Assembly: GCA_015342445.1 (NCBI GenBank)
Contig: JACEFO010001874.1
Span: 2,046,001 to 2,110,000, forward strand
DNA: 64,000 nucleotides
Direction of reading: 5' to 3'
From: Digitaria exilis
Taxonomy: Eukaryota > Streptophyta > Magnoliopsida > Poales > Poaceae
The position numbers were made by a program, and so were the translations under genes. Below the pieces are notes generated by a model, which worked only from the letters and a program-made list of their open reading frames with translations, was not told the origin of the DNA and did not search any database. Shown one piece after another: positions 45,743 through 56,102 of this stretch. Each line of letters opens with the position of its first letter. Position 1 is the first letter of the stretch.

Positions 45743-46688
45743 TGTCGGCGGGCGGCACACGGGGAACCTCACGCCGGCGAGTGTCGATCACAGAACACGC
45801 ACGTCTCGGTGGAGAATTTTCAAGAGACGCAAGACAAAGATGTTTACACTGGTTCGGGAATGATCCCTACGTCCAGTGAAGTGAGCTCCAAATCGTATTG
45901 CTCTCTTGGCGGCGGATTACAACGAAGGCCGGTTCAAGCCTTGTGTGTGTGAAGTGTGCGTGTAGGGGACTTAGTGCTCTAGAGATCAAAAAGGAATCTC
46001 TCTCCCTCCCTCTCCGCAGGGACGCCCTCCCCTTTTATAGTCCAAGGGGAGGACAACTTTACAATGTTATTTTACCTATCTACCCCCAAGGGTCGGATGC
46101 CCCCGGCGGTTATGCATTGTCGGCCTAGTGCGTCTTGGTGACCCCTTCCTTGATCGCCGCGTGCCCTCCTCCTTCCCATCGGCAGTTTCGTGGTAGCTTC
46201 CTCCTTGGCCGCTAGCGCGGGAGCACGCATGCAGCTGCCTTTTCCCTTGTGCAGGGCTGCAGATCAACTTTTGCAGATGGCAGGCGAGCAGGCGATGTCG
46301 GGTGTCGGTTGGGAGAAAGCGTAAGCCGCACGCCTTCTCCCTCACAAGTCAGATTTGACTTGGGGATGGTCTTCGAGAGTCCTCCCCCTTTTCCACCGTG
46401 CGTGTTTATCAACGGTCAGGACCCCTCGAGGGTTCTACCCCTTCGACCCGAGGGTCGGGGGTCAGGCGAGACGGACGCGCCCGACCCCTTCGTCCGATGG
46501 GTCGTCTGGGGCGGGCCAAGGTCGAGCGAAGCGGAGGCCTGTATCCCTTCGCTTCACGATCCATCGGTGGGTCGGGCGGGACGGAATCCTCCGACCAGTT
46601 TGTCGCTGGAGTTGCCAGGGTCTTCTTCTGTTAACGCACCGTTCGTGGGCGCCCTGATGGTGGGCCCCCCTAATCCACAACCCCCACA
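45743..46688 (-). repeat. Gypsy 5' LTR
   Basis: 946 bp, minus strand TGTGGGGGTT to CCGCCGACA. TATA box (minus CTATAAAAG) near 46032-46040. Just inside (minus GTTGGCACGCTAGGTAGGGG, 45742-45723) is the probable primer binding site region. Confidence 0.9.
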
Positions 46689-49576
46689 GTAAGGAACCCG
46701 CCGAGCCGGTTCTTTTGCGTCTTTGTTGCTCATCGTCGTCGCGTCGCGTCGCGTCGTCGGCCTTCGCCTCGTCGCCATGGATCGTCGCGAGATGTCCTGG
46801 TTGCTCAATCCTCGTTTAGAAGCCCCAAAACTGATTCCCCATGATCCCAGCTAGCTCCCAAGCTTTGAGTTGCTCCAAACCGAGCCTTGTAGCTCCGTTT
46901 TCACCCAACTCCGGTGAAGCACCGCTGCACGCCGTCGTCCCACTCGCCGGCGTCGCCCCCTTCTAAACCTAGCCATTAGATAAAAATCCGACGGTCGAGA
47001 TTAGATCCAATCTAATCCCATACCGGTCAGCGGAGTCAGCTGTGCCACTTTTGCAGAAAAGCCTCTCAGTTTCTTAGTAATCAACCCGCAATCCTGTCCA
47101 GTTCAAAAATATTTAGATTTAGATGCTTTTCTTTTTGTTTTAGCTCCTGTCTTCTTTAGATTTCTAACCCGTCGTCCTGCCTTGACTATTTACTCAAAAG
47201 TCCTTCTGTTTTTATCCAAATTATGTTTTAGGTCCTCTGTTTCTTCTATCTAAGCCCCTGGAAGGTTAGATTTAGTCTAGAAAAGCCCTTGAACCTTGTT
47301 TTAGCCATAGTTTAACCGTTTCAAATCTGTTTTGAGTGATCTTTGCGCTCATGCGATCGTCTCTACATCAACAGTAGTTCCAGACACGTCTTTGCATCTT
47401 TAAAAGTTGTATGGTGTACTGTTTTGCTTTTATTGATTGAATACTTGTGCGATCGTGTAGAGAACGGTCCATTCGAGGGAGATCAAGATCAAGTCTACGA
47501 GGAGGAGCTGCCGCAGTACTTTGAGGAAGACAAGTGGATTTCCCTCTCAGCATACTATTTTGAACCTATACACATTGCATGACAATAAAGTTTATCTTTA
47601 TGTTCGCGTTGCATTAATTTGATGGGTCCTATGTAAGGATGACTAGTCTTTTACCCCTAAGCCTTGATATACTGGGTTTACTTTTATATTGGGTAGCTAT
47701 GCTAGATGCTTAACCTTGGTTTATGATGGGTTCTATTCAACAATGATGAGTATCCTCTCTTTTATATCTTGCCATGTTAATATAAGATCACCATGCCAAT
47801 CGGAACATGGAGAACCACCCGGGATTTATCGTACAACCACAATATCACATGGCTCTGATCTTAGCTGAATAATTAGATAAACTACATGTTGTGTTTGTGC
47901 TGCTTGTTGGGTTGATATTTGTTTGTGGATGTGTTGGTGCGGGGATCGGAAGACCTCTGTCGTCTGTTGAAACCGTAAGCGTTGGGAACAAACACACATG
48001 TAGGAATTCTTTGTAAATGCTTCGTAGCGTCCCTATGCAACCACAGCTCGAAAGTGTGGTATTGTGCCTACTTTTGCACAGCATGGTTGGGTCTAAAGTT
48101 CCTCGGAACTTTTACACGAATTGTGGTAAAAGTGTACAACCTCTGCAGAGTGTAATACTGTTATAACAGCCGTGTTCGTGGTCATGAACGGCCTGGACCC
48201 TCGCGTGATTAAATTATCGGAACATGAAAACAAATCATTGCATGCATATGTTATTGGTTATGCTCATGGTTTATTTTATGCTTACTTTATGCTAATGTGG
48301 GATGGTGTATGCTTATATCCTAGTAAGTAGTTGCTTGTTAATAAAACTTGACCAACTAAAATGCTGACCGCTATAAACCAAGCCTCTCCTTGATAGCTTG
48401 CATATTTCCCCCACTTGTTGAGTACCAACCATAAGTGTACTCACCATTGCTTATATTGGATCAGAAGGTAATAATGGAGCGGAGTATCTCAGTGACCTTG
48501 ATGAGTTCTAGGCATGTGTTCCACCAGTCAGATGCATGTGGAGTGCTTTCGGAGTTATCATCTTTAGTTATCGTGTGGACTAGTTTAATTTGGCCTTCGT
48601 GCCTTAGTCGTGAGTGTAATAAATACTTTACTTATCAAATATTCGTTTGAGTATTGTTTCTGTTATTCACTCATTGTCTATCATATGTGTAATTTGATCC
48701 TGGCGCATATATGAGATGTACTCGGTTTTCTTTCTAAAACCAGGTATGACACAGCCCTACCTAGATGCACGCCACCTGTACGCCCCTCACGATCCGACGC
48801 CTGCTGCTTGCCCGGCTTCCACGCACGTTAGCGCTCAGCTCCCACGCATACAAGATTTCGGCTCGGTTCGTTGGCGCAACTGTATGTCGAGGGTCACGAT
48901 CTCGATTAGCCGCCAATACGTATAGGCCGCCAGATTCGTGATCGCCCGTTTGCGGCGGCAGCCTCGTGGGCCACAGCACCATGAAGATCGACCGAGTGGC
49001 TGCTGATGAAGACGATGCTGATGACGCACTCTTCTACTGCTCAAACATTCTCCTCTCCTCAAAAATTCGTACGCTCTAATTTCTGAGTTTCAACAATCAT
49101 CTTAAATATGGTTCAGGTTCAAGATGCATGCACTTCCAATTGGCATCGTAGGCCAACCAAGCGGAACTGAGAAAATCTGTTCATGGTGGAACTAGCGAGA
49201 CAATAGGGATAGAATAGTGATCAAATTGTTTTAAACGATAAGATGTACATCACAGCATAGCCAGTAGCCTGACTAGGTCGATCTCCATGGCGGCTGCGGC
49301 TTGCGGCGACTAGGGCACACGCACGAGGCTGCCGCCGCAAACTCGATCGCAAACCTGGCTGAATCAAGATCGTGAGCCTCGGCTCCTGAAAGTTAAACAT
49401 GAGCTGCGCCAACGAGCTGAGCCGAAAGCTATGCGTGGGAGCCGAGCACTAACGTGCGTGGAACGGGGAGCAGCAGGCATTGGATCGTGAGGGGTATACA
49501 GGTGGCGCACATCTAGGCAGGGCTGCACCAAATCCGTTTTACAGGAGTCATGTACAGAATTTTTTTCCCATCTGAG

Positions 49577-50042
49577 AGCCTCTATATAGTTACATTCATT
49601 TAAAGCAATAGCAATGTAACAGATCGAGTTGTAGTTTTCTGTTGGTCCAGTTTTTAGTTTTATTGCTTTGGCGTTGCCTGTGAATTTGGTAATCGCTCTC
49701 TTGATTTCAGTAAGCCTTTTAGCACCTTTCTTCCACTTGAGACATAATGACAAAGAGGAACCAAAATGGCAAGCGAACCTTGATAAAAATTTCTGAATAA
49801 AAGATCATTATGAAATGATGTAGCTTTGAAAGGGTTTTATTACATAGCGGATGTATCTTCTTTCAAACTCCATCAGCGCGAAGATAGCCGTCCCTCTGCA
49901 ACTTGGCCTGGGATGAGAAACATGGTCAATCCTCATTTCTAAGATTATTACCCCTTTTTATATCACACAATATATTATAGTATGAAATAGATCAGAAATA
50001 TTTACCAAGGCATGATGACGAGGCAGAGGAGCAAGGAGCATC
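49577..50042 (-). other. 3' region of the first LTP-like gene
   Basis: This region is shared with 54360-54788 and 61675-62048. It contains the 3' UTR intron of the neighbouring gene (49908-50005, minus-strand G|GTAAAT to CCCAG|G) and the conserved AAGTTGCAGAGGGACGGCTA and TTTGAAAGAAGATAC stretch of the terminal exon. Confidence 0.6.
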
Positions 50043-50330
50043 TTAACAGAGGTTTGCCAGATTCAGGATCCTTGTTGGATTGTACCTCCTCCTCTCTCCA
50101 ACCGAAACTAATCTCTTAATGCATTCCATGTCCTTGTTCGGTACTTCTCTCACAGCCTTGCAGCACTTACCCCAAGGCTTAGGCACAACAATGTTTCGTG
50201 CATTCTTGGAAATGTATTCATAGCAGTCCATCAGGATGGCTTCCTTCTGATCTGGGGTGCATCCAGCTATCACATGGTGGGGAGAAACTATAACAAACAC
50301 AACCAGGAGGAGCATTATTTTCCCAGGCAT
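50043..50330 (-). CDS. Small secreted six-cysteine protein (LTP/prolamin-like), copy A
   Basis: 95 residues. The start MPGKIM (50330) is shared by the copies; an in-frame Met further upstream falls in a CATA repeat 5' of the TATA box. Residues 1-22 form a signal peptide (hydrophobic LLLVVFVIVS, likely cut after VIA). The mature part has six cysteines spaced C-x11-C-x19-CC-x12-C-x24-C, with the CCKAVREVPNKDMEC core. The pattern resembles the prolamin superfamily (lipid transfer, inhibitor and ECA1-type proteins) but lacks the CxC of true eight-cysteine LTPs. It is predicted to be secreted to the apoplast; the exact role is unknown. A 98-bp intron lies in the 3' UTR. Confidence 0.8.
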   Translation of the reverse strand: MPGKIMLLLVVFVIVSPHHVIAGCTPDQKEAILMDCYEYISKNARNIVVPKPWGKCCKAVREVPNKDMECIKRLVSVGERRRYNPTRILNLANLC

Positions 50331-50385
50331 TGTATTCAGGTTAATGTAATCACTTGCTACAATCACTTGGTGAAGAAGAGTTCGT

Positions 50386-50394
50386 CTATATATA
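50386..50394 (-). promoter_or_regulatory. TATA box of LTP-like copy A
   Basis: Minus-strand TATATATAG, 56 bp before the ATG; equivalent boxes occur in copies B and C. Confidence 0.65.
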
Positions 50395-50426
50395 CATACA
50401 TACATACATACATACATACATACATA
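50391..50426. repeat. CATA tetranucleotide repeat
   Basis: About nine CATA units directly upstream of the TATA box of copy A; absent at copies B and C. Confidence 0.9.
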
Positions 50427-50993
50427 ATATCCGCATCAATCTATCTACAGAGGGCGGCAAGGGTTATTAGCCATCATCTCATCAGAGTTAAGTGCGCTGA
50501 TGTTGAAAATATCCAGTCAGAGATGTGGAGAGAGAGGGATATACTCATACAAGGAGCAAAGATATGTTAGTATTTATGGGTAATATATCAGGATATGTTG
50601 TATGTATATATTACAATTTACATACAAATATATGGATACTTAAATATGCAGGGGGCAAGATAGATAGCATTCACGGAGAATAGTATATGCTTCTAGTACC
50701 TATATATTTATTACACCAACTCTATCTATGCCATATGTATGGGGGCAAGATGCGCTAGCATTTATAGAGAATAACATAAATGGTGGTTGTGTCTTTATAT
50801 CAACTACTACTACATCCATCCTTAATTATGTACCCCCTTTATGTCGAAATATTTGTAAATGATGATTTTTCACGTTTGACCATTTATCTTATTCAATAAT
50901 TTATTAAATATACAAAAAAAATAAGTCTCTCTTAAAATGGAACAAACAGTACTTACTAATTTTTGAATAAGATGAATGATTAGTCATTGTGAC
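50427..50993. other. Upstream flank of LTP-like copy A
   Basis: 50440-50720 is shared with the flanks of copies B and C (GGGGCAAGAT..GTTAGCAT..GAGAATA and TATGCTTCTAGTACCTATAT words). The rest, from about 50810, looks like a decayed small DNA transposon into which the next LTR element inserted. Confidence 0.45.
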
Positions 50994-52145
50994 TGTCGGC
51001 GATTTATGTTGGCGGGTTTCTCGAGGGGGTACCCCGAGAGAGAGGTTTAGGGCTAAGTCGTCGGGAATCAAGAACCGAAGGTGACAAGAGACGATTAGAT
51101 AGGTTAAGGACGCAATATGTGTAATACCCAACGTCTTGTTTGGTGTATTTGTATTGAGATGTGTTATAATCCGTCGATCTAGGGACCCTGCCCTGTTTTA
51201 TATATTCAGGGGGTAGGGTTTACATGGTAAGTCTCCTAGTCGGTTACAATTGAGGAGTCCTAGTAGGACAATGTCGCCTAAAAACAATCTAGCCGAGAGT
51301 TCATGATCTTAACAGACGTCTTTGAAAGCAGTCAGGGTTCTTGGAAGGTAGTCAAGGTTCTTTTTTAAAGATGCCCAACATGTTTTCGTATCTCGCACCT
51401 GAGTTGTTTGAAGGTCATAATGTGCTCATGAGCATTTGAAGAAAATATATTGGTGTGCACCGTTTAGGGTCTTCATTGAATATTTCCTGAAGAGCTTCAA
51501 TTTTATGAACCCGAGTTCTTTTGAACCCCGATGCAGCCTCCGAAATTGGGTATTAACCAAAAATTTTCAAAGAATATTTTACGATGTACCCACAGCCCCT
51601 GCGCCTTGATCCGATTAAGAAATCAAATTAAGTATCTGGACTTCAGGACTTGAAGAAAATTTGAAGGAACTCCAATGGAGCGTCGTTGCCCGAGTAGTTG
51701 TGGTCCGGGTTCTTTGTTGAAAAAAGAACACAGCTAGTGTCGTGATCTAGGTTCTTTGTTGAAAAAAGAACCCCGCTGGCGTCAGCCCCCGAGCATGAAA
51801 CCTCACGGAACTGTGATTGCGTGCTGAAGAGCCTCAAGAATTATCGCCGAAGTTTGATCTACAAATATAAAAAATATCATATAGCATATATCGAAGAATA
51901 ATCGAAGAACTGAAATTTACTCCATCTAGTCGATGAATCGACAAGTGAAACGCAAGTTGCGGAAAGTGTGTCGAGCTCTCATTGAAGTAGTCGACTAATC
52001 GACAAAGTAGAGCGCGGTTGACGCGAAGTCAAGCTCTTCTAAAGAGGAGACAAAGTAGTCGACGAATGGACAAAGTAGTGCGCATTACGCAAGTGCCGCC
52101 TGTTATGTATATGCACCACGTCCCTATTTTAGCCATTGCTCATGC

Positions 52146-52318
52146 GTGTATGAGAAACGTATCCCGTGTACGCACGAATGCGTCGTGTATGAGAAACGTA
52201 TCCCCTGCACGCACGAATGCGTCGTGTATGAGAAACGTATCCCCTGTACGCTATGAGAACTTCATCCCCTGTACGCACGAATGCGTGTATGAGACTTTAT
52301 CCCGTGTACGCGTATAGA
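52146..52318. repeat. 39-bp tandem repeat, 4-5 units
   Basis: GTGTATGAGAAACGTATCCC begins units at 52146, 52185 and 52224; two shorter, diverged units follow. Because 39 is divisible by three, a plus-strand frame reads a 13-residue repeat (CMRNVSPVRTNAS), probably by chance. Confidence 0.85.
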
Positions 52319-52489
52319 GACATTAGGCATGACAGAAGAACCAAGAGGTGACCACGAGGTAAGGCATGTGCACATAAAGAAGCCGCGAGGGCATGAAGAT
52401 CTCCGCTTATAAATGCGGGATAAAAAAAATAAAATAATAAAAACATATAACTTATCTTGATTCGGGTCAGTTGTCGATGAAGCCGACTA

Positions 52490-53640
52490 CTCAGAGTTGA
52501 TTCCGAATAGTCATGGACCGGTTTCTGGGTGATCTGTGTTGTTGAGGCAGTCGCTGGCGATGTGTCGCAGAACATGAATTGTAGCAGTGCTGCGGTAGTC
52601 GAGGCCCGAAGAGCACGCCGGCGCTGGACCACGTGAGATCCTCGGCGGCATGCGGCACAGCAGCCCTGACGATTCCCTGTGGAGTCCTTGGCCTTCTTGT
52701 GGTAGCTTGTCGTGCGTACACAGCCAAGACGTTCAACTAATATTTCAGGGCATACAGAACAAAGATGTTGACGTCTTCGCCTCGCCGGCGATGTTGCCGG
52801 AGACGAGGAAGACTCCTCCCTGTGAACACTCGAACTCAACGCGAACACAGTGGAAACACAAGGTTTTGGTGCCGCTAACAACCGCAGCTATATCTGGACT
52901 CTATTGAACTGAATATAAAGACTCATACGCGTACACCATGAACTCCTACAAGCTCACGCCATCCCACGAGCGAGAACGCGTCATACGCAGTCACCACTAC
53001 GACCGAAAGAAACGCAAAGCCACTGCATGAACTTGCATTCATCATGGCCGTTACAAGAGGCTCGTACTTATCCATCCACGAGCTGACTTACTCAAAAAGA
53101 CTAAACACACCAATCTAGCTAACTAACAGAAGCATGAACTGAGCCAACTTATCTAACAGATGTCATGTACGCACGTGCCACAGCCAAATCTTAATTACTT
53201 GCTATTGCCCTTGGTGGTTCGGACACGGCTCCAACGATTTCTGTGTGGCCCGACGCGAACCCGATCAATAGTCCGAAACAATCGGACCCATCAGATTAGA
53301 TGGTGGATCGAGTTGCTGATGCTGAACCGCTGGATATGAAGACGAGTCAGATCAGATCATGGATGCCGCTGGCACTCGTGCAATCGAGCTCACTATGCTA
53401 TCTGTGCACTGATCTTGTACTCGGATTGGACAGACGGAGCCGTCGGCGAGTTGTAGATGAGGCCATGGACATGTCGATGCCGGCGGATATGAGACGTACG
53501 GCGCGGAATCCACATCCGTTGCGAATTGCTCCGACCAAGGAACACGGAAATAATTCCGTCATGTGTCTTGACGTCAGAACACGACGAGGCGCGCTGGTTA
53601 GCAATGATAACCATCACGCCGTGTTATGAACCGATTGATT
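52490..53640. other. GC-rich interior of the short LTR element
   Basis: Open frames on both strands here (for example 52297-52881 minus) show no recognisable domain. The composition differs from the AT-rich surroundings, so captured host sequence is possible but unidentified. Confidence 0.3.
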
Positions 53641-54018
53641 TTGATGATAAATCACGGCGCGATTATCCCACGGATGGTGCCAAAGTGTGTCGTTGATTTA
53701 TGCCGGCAGTGTTCTCGAGGGGTACCCCGAGGTTTAGGGCTAAGTCGTCGCGAATCAAGAACCGAAGGTAATAAGAGACAATTTAGACAGTTTCATGCCA
53801 CAATATGCGTAATACCATACGTCCTGTTTGGTGTATCTTGTATCGAGATGTGTTATGATCCGGCGATCTAGGGACCCCTACCCTCCTTTATATATTCAGG
53901 GGACAAGGTTTACATGGTAAGTCTCCTAGTCGGTTATAATTGAGGAGTCCTGATAGGACAAGGTATGTAGGAGTCTAGCTTTCATAGGAAACCCGGGTTT
54001 TCCATACACGTCAGTGAC

Positions 54019-54560
54019 AAAAGGTTGTCAACAGTAAATATTCAAAAAAAATTAATATCAAGGTAGCATATTTTAGACAAGTTTATGTATAAGAAACCGT
54101 GTAATTTGTGATGAATTTCTTGTGATGTTTTCAAAGAACGTCACAAACCATATATTATTCTGTGACGATTATCAATTTTCTGTCACAGATCTACAATAAC
54201 GGATATCGGGCCCATATTACAGTGATGTTTTATTAAATTCATCACGCCCCACTAACTAGTGATGTTTCGCTAGTTTGGTCACTATAAATAAATTGCCACG
54301 TATGCTAGAATAATCATTTTATGTTGTTTGTTAGCTTCTGAGAGGTCATGTCAATATTTTTTTACCTTTACTGGTTTCACCATTGTCTATGAATTAGGGA
54401 ATCAGTCTCATGATTTTAGTACGCCTTGTAGCACTATGATTGCTCACGAGAGGAACCGAAATGGCTAGCAAACCTTTTGACAAACATATTTCCTTTAATC
54501 TGTCATAACGAACGTGCCTTAGCACGTATTTCATTAAGAAGAGAGTAGTTACAACATAAT
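54019..54560. other. Flank with the paralogous MULE empty site
   Basis: 54290-54350 reads ATAATCATTTTAT, then TTTGTTAGC, then TTCTGAGAG, the counterpart of the two MULE flanks at 28327-28361 and 49569-49578. The part 54080-54280 has GTGATG/GTCAC words of a decayed element. Confidence 0.5.
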
Positions 54561-54788
54561 AATAATTTTTTGTTGAAGGATTTTATTACATGGCATATGT
54601 ATCTTCTTTCAAACTCCATAAGGGATGGTAGCCGTCCCTCTGCAACGTACATAGGCTGCCAAGAAAAATATTATCAATCCATATTTCTAAGTTCATTGAC
54701 CTCTTTTGCATACTGCAGAGTATAGTATGAAATGGATTAGAAATTAATGTTTTTACCTGGCTAGATGAGGCTGAGCAGTAAGGAGCAG

Positions 54789-55070
54789 CTAACAAAGATG
54801 TGCCAGATTTGTGATCCTTACTCTAAGGACCTGCATCTTCTCATCATTCGTAAGTAGTCTTATAATGCATTCCATGTCCTTATTTATTCTCACATACATG
54901 CAGCAGTAACTCTGTTTCTTAGGCGCAACAATAACTCTTGCATTCTTGGAGATGTATTGGTCGCAGTACTGCAGGATGCCCATCTTCTGGTATAGGGTAC
55001 ATTGAGCCATCACTTGGAAAGGAGAGATTACTGCAAACATAACAAGGAGCAGAACTATTTTCCCGGCCAT
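54789..55070 (-). CDS. Small secreted six-cysteine protein (LTP/prolamin-like), copy B
   Basis: 93 residues starting MAGKIVLLLVMF. Signal peptide of about 22 residues ending QVMA. Cysteine spacing C-x11-C-x19-CC-x10-C-x24-C, two residues shorter than A and C between the CC pair and the fifth cysteine. It is the most diverged copy (core CCMYVRINKDMEC). TATA (minus TATATATAG, 55129-55137) lies 59 bp upstream. The 3' UTR intron is 54656-54756 (minus CCAG|GTAAAA to GGCAG|CC). The family may act in lipid binding, defence or reproduction by analogy with the superfamily; nothing here decides between these. Confidence 0.75.
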   Translation of the reverse strand: MAGKIVLLLVMFAVISPFQVMAQCTLYQKMGILQYCDQYISKNARVIVAPKKQSYCCMYVRINKDMECIIRLLTNDEKMQVLRVRITNLAHLC

Positions 55071-55139
55071 TATACTCAGTCTAATGTAGGTTGTTAAGTT
55101 GTTATGATCACCCAATGAAGAAGTGCCCCTATATATACT

Positions 55140-55777
55140 AGTGTAATATAATGTTGGTGCTAATAATCATTCTATGGCGACATACATACACATATATCTA
55201 TATTTATAGCTATACCTATATCTATATCTATACAATTTGTTCAATATCTCCGGACATGGAGAAAAATGTCTCCTCTTATGCTTGGAGCAAATATACGCTA
55301 ATATGTATTTAAGGAGAATGTCTAACATGTTTGTATGTTATATTTATTTATACAACTACATGGATACTTTTCTATGCATGCAGCAAGATAAGTTAGCATT
55401 CATAGAGAATATATATTATGTGCTTCTCGTTCTAGTATTTATATATTTTACATCAACAATATGAATATCCATATATATATGAGGCAAGAGTACGCATTTA
55501 TACAGTATATACTAGTATATGTTTAATTCTAGTACCTATTCATATATCAACTATACTGATGTAACAACTATTTGTCTATACGGATACGTATATACATGCA
55601 TGGGCCGGCCAGGTATGTTAGCAATCTACAATTCTTTTTCCTCATACGGCCACGTCGCCGTCCAATTGCAGCCGCACACACCTTCTCTCATTTTGACGAC
55701 TACTTCCCTCTTGCAATAAAGTTCTTCAGGCAGATCAAGGGCTGCCGAAGTTTTCTGAAAACACAAGCCCGTTCAAC
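55140..55777. other. Upstream flank of LTP-like copy B
   Basis: AT-rich with a TATCTA/TATA simple repeat at 55190-55230 and words shared with the flanks of copies A and C. No gene is supported. Confidence 0.4.
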
Positions 55778-55780
55778 TTA

Positions 55781-55901
55781 GGCCTTGTTTAGTTCACCAA
55801 CTTTCCAGTCACATTGAGTCACATCTTTTCCTACAGACATGCTTACCAATGCACTATTCACACCTCCAATTTTCCACCAACTTACTCATATAAACAAGGC
55901 G
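55781..55901. mobile_element. Short Tourist-like MITE, about 120 bp
   Basis: It starts GGCCTTGTTTAGTT and ends ATAAACAAGGC, with TTA at 55778-55780 and 55902-55904. This is a common grass PIF/Harbinger-type MITE pattern. Confidence 0.65.
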
Positions 55902-56102
55902 TTAAATAGACGCCACTCTACGTGTTCTGAATTCAATATTACATTCTGATTTGACTATTGATGTTCAGTCAGCTCAAGGATGCGTGTTGTCATGTTCTAG
56001 CAGTGACCAAATCAGCCAAGCAACTTGTCTCCTTATATGCTCGATCACATCCATGAACATGAACCGTACCCAACAAAATCAATTAAAACAGAGCTTGTTA
56101 TC

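Larger units (their letters stand above)
32171..46688 (-). mobile_element. Full-length Ty3/gypsy element, 14.5 kb
   Basis: LTRs at 32171-33117 and 45743-46688 are flanked by GTAAG on both sides (32166-32170 and 46689-46693). The minus strand carries gag, protease, reverse transcriptase, RNase H and integrase in gypsy order. A plus-strand spliced gene lies between integrase and the left LTR. This layout, with an additional RNase H-like domain and an antisense gene, is typical of Tat-lineage grass elements (RIRE2/Grande type). The LTRs differ at about 40 of 946 positions by hand count (about 95-96% identity). Confidence 0.95.
28410..48751. mobile_element. Solo LTR (about 2.7 kb) interrupted twice
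   Basis: It starts TGTAACACC, ends GGTATGACA, and is flanked by CAGCC on both sides (28405-28409 and 48752-48756). Its own sequence is 28410-28908, 32018-32170 and 46694-48751, about 2,710 bp. The long LTR with TGTNACACC ends and a non-coding body resembles those of Tekay/Del-type gypsy elements; the clade is inferred. No internal coding region of this element remains. Confidence 0.75.
28362..49568. mobile_element. MULE-like foldback element, split by nested insertions
   Basis: The termini are GGAAAAAAGTTCTATACATG and, inverted, GGAAAAAAATTCTGTACATG. CATCTGAG flanks both sides (28354-28361 and 49569-49576). Without the insertion at 28410-48751 the element is about 860 bp and consists mostly of two imperfect inverted arms (28362-28409 joined to 48757-49025, against 49245-49568). 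Long TIRs and an 8-bp duplication suggest a Mutator-like or foldback non-autonomous element. No transposase is present. Confidence 0.75.
50994..54013. mobile_element. Non-autonomous LTR retrotransposon, 3.0 kb
   Basis: LTR copies start TGTCGGCGATTTATG at 50994 and TGTCGTTGATTTATG at 53688 and share about 300 bp (CGAGGGGGTACCCCGAG/CGAGGGGTACCCCGAG, AATCAAGAACCGAAGG, GGTAAGTCTCCTAGTCGG). GTGAC flanks both ends (50989-50993 and 54014-54018). The interior has no gag or pol; it holds a 39-bp tandem repeat and anonymous sequence. The end of the left LTR (near 51290-51320) is uncertain. Confidence 0.8.

Noticed and set aside
48757..49568. Inverted arms as a microRNA precursor
   Set aside because: The arms are part of a foldback transposon with an 8-bp target duplication and are long and diverged. 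A transposon explains them without a miRNA claim.
50391..50426. CATA repeats as a possible CRISPR-like array
   Set aside because: A simple tetranucleotide microsatellite with no spacers, in a plant genome.
52018..52317. Plus-strand frame with a 13-residue repeat, as a possible repeat protein
   Set aside because: The repeat arises because the 39-bp DNA unit is divisible by three. There is no start context or conservation, and it lies inside a coding-free LTR element.
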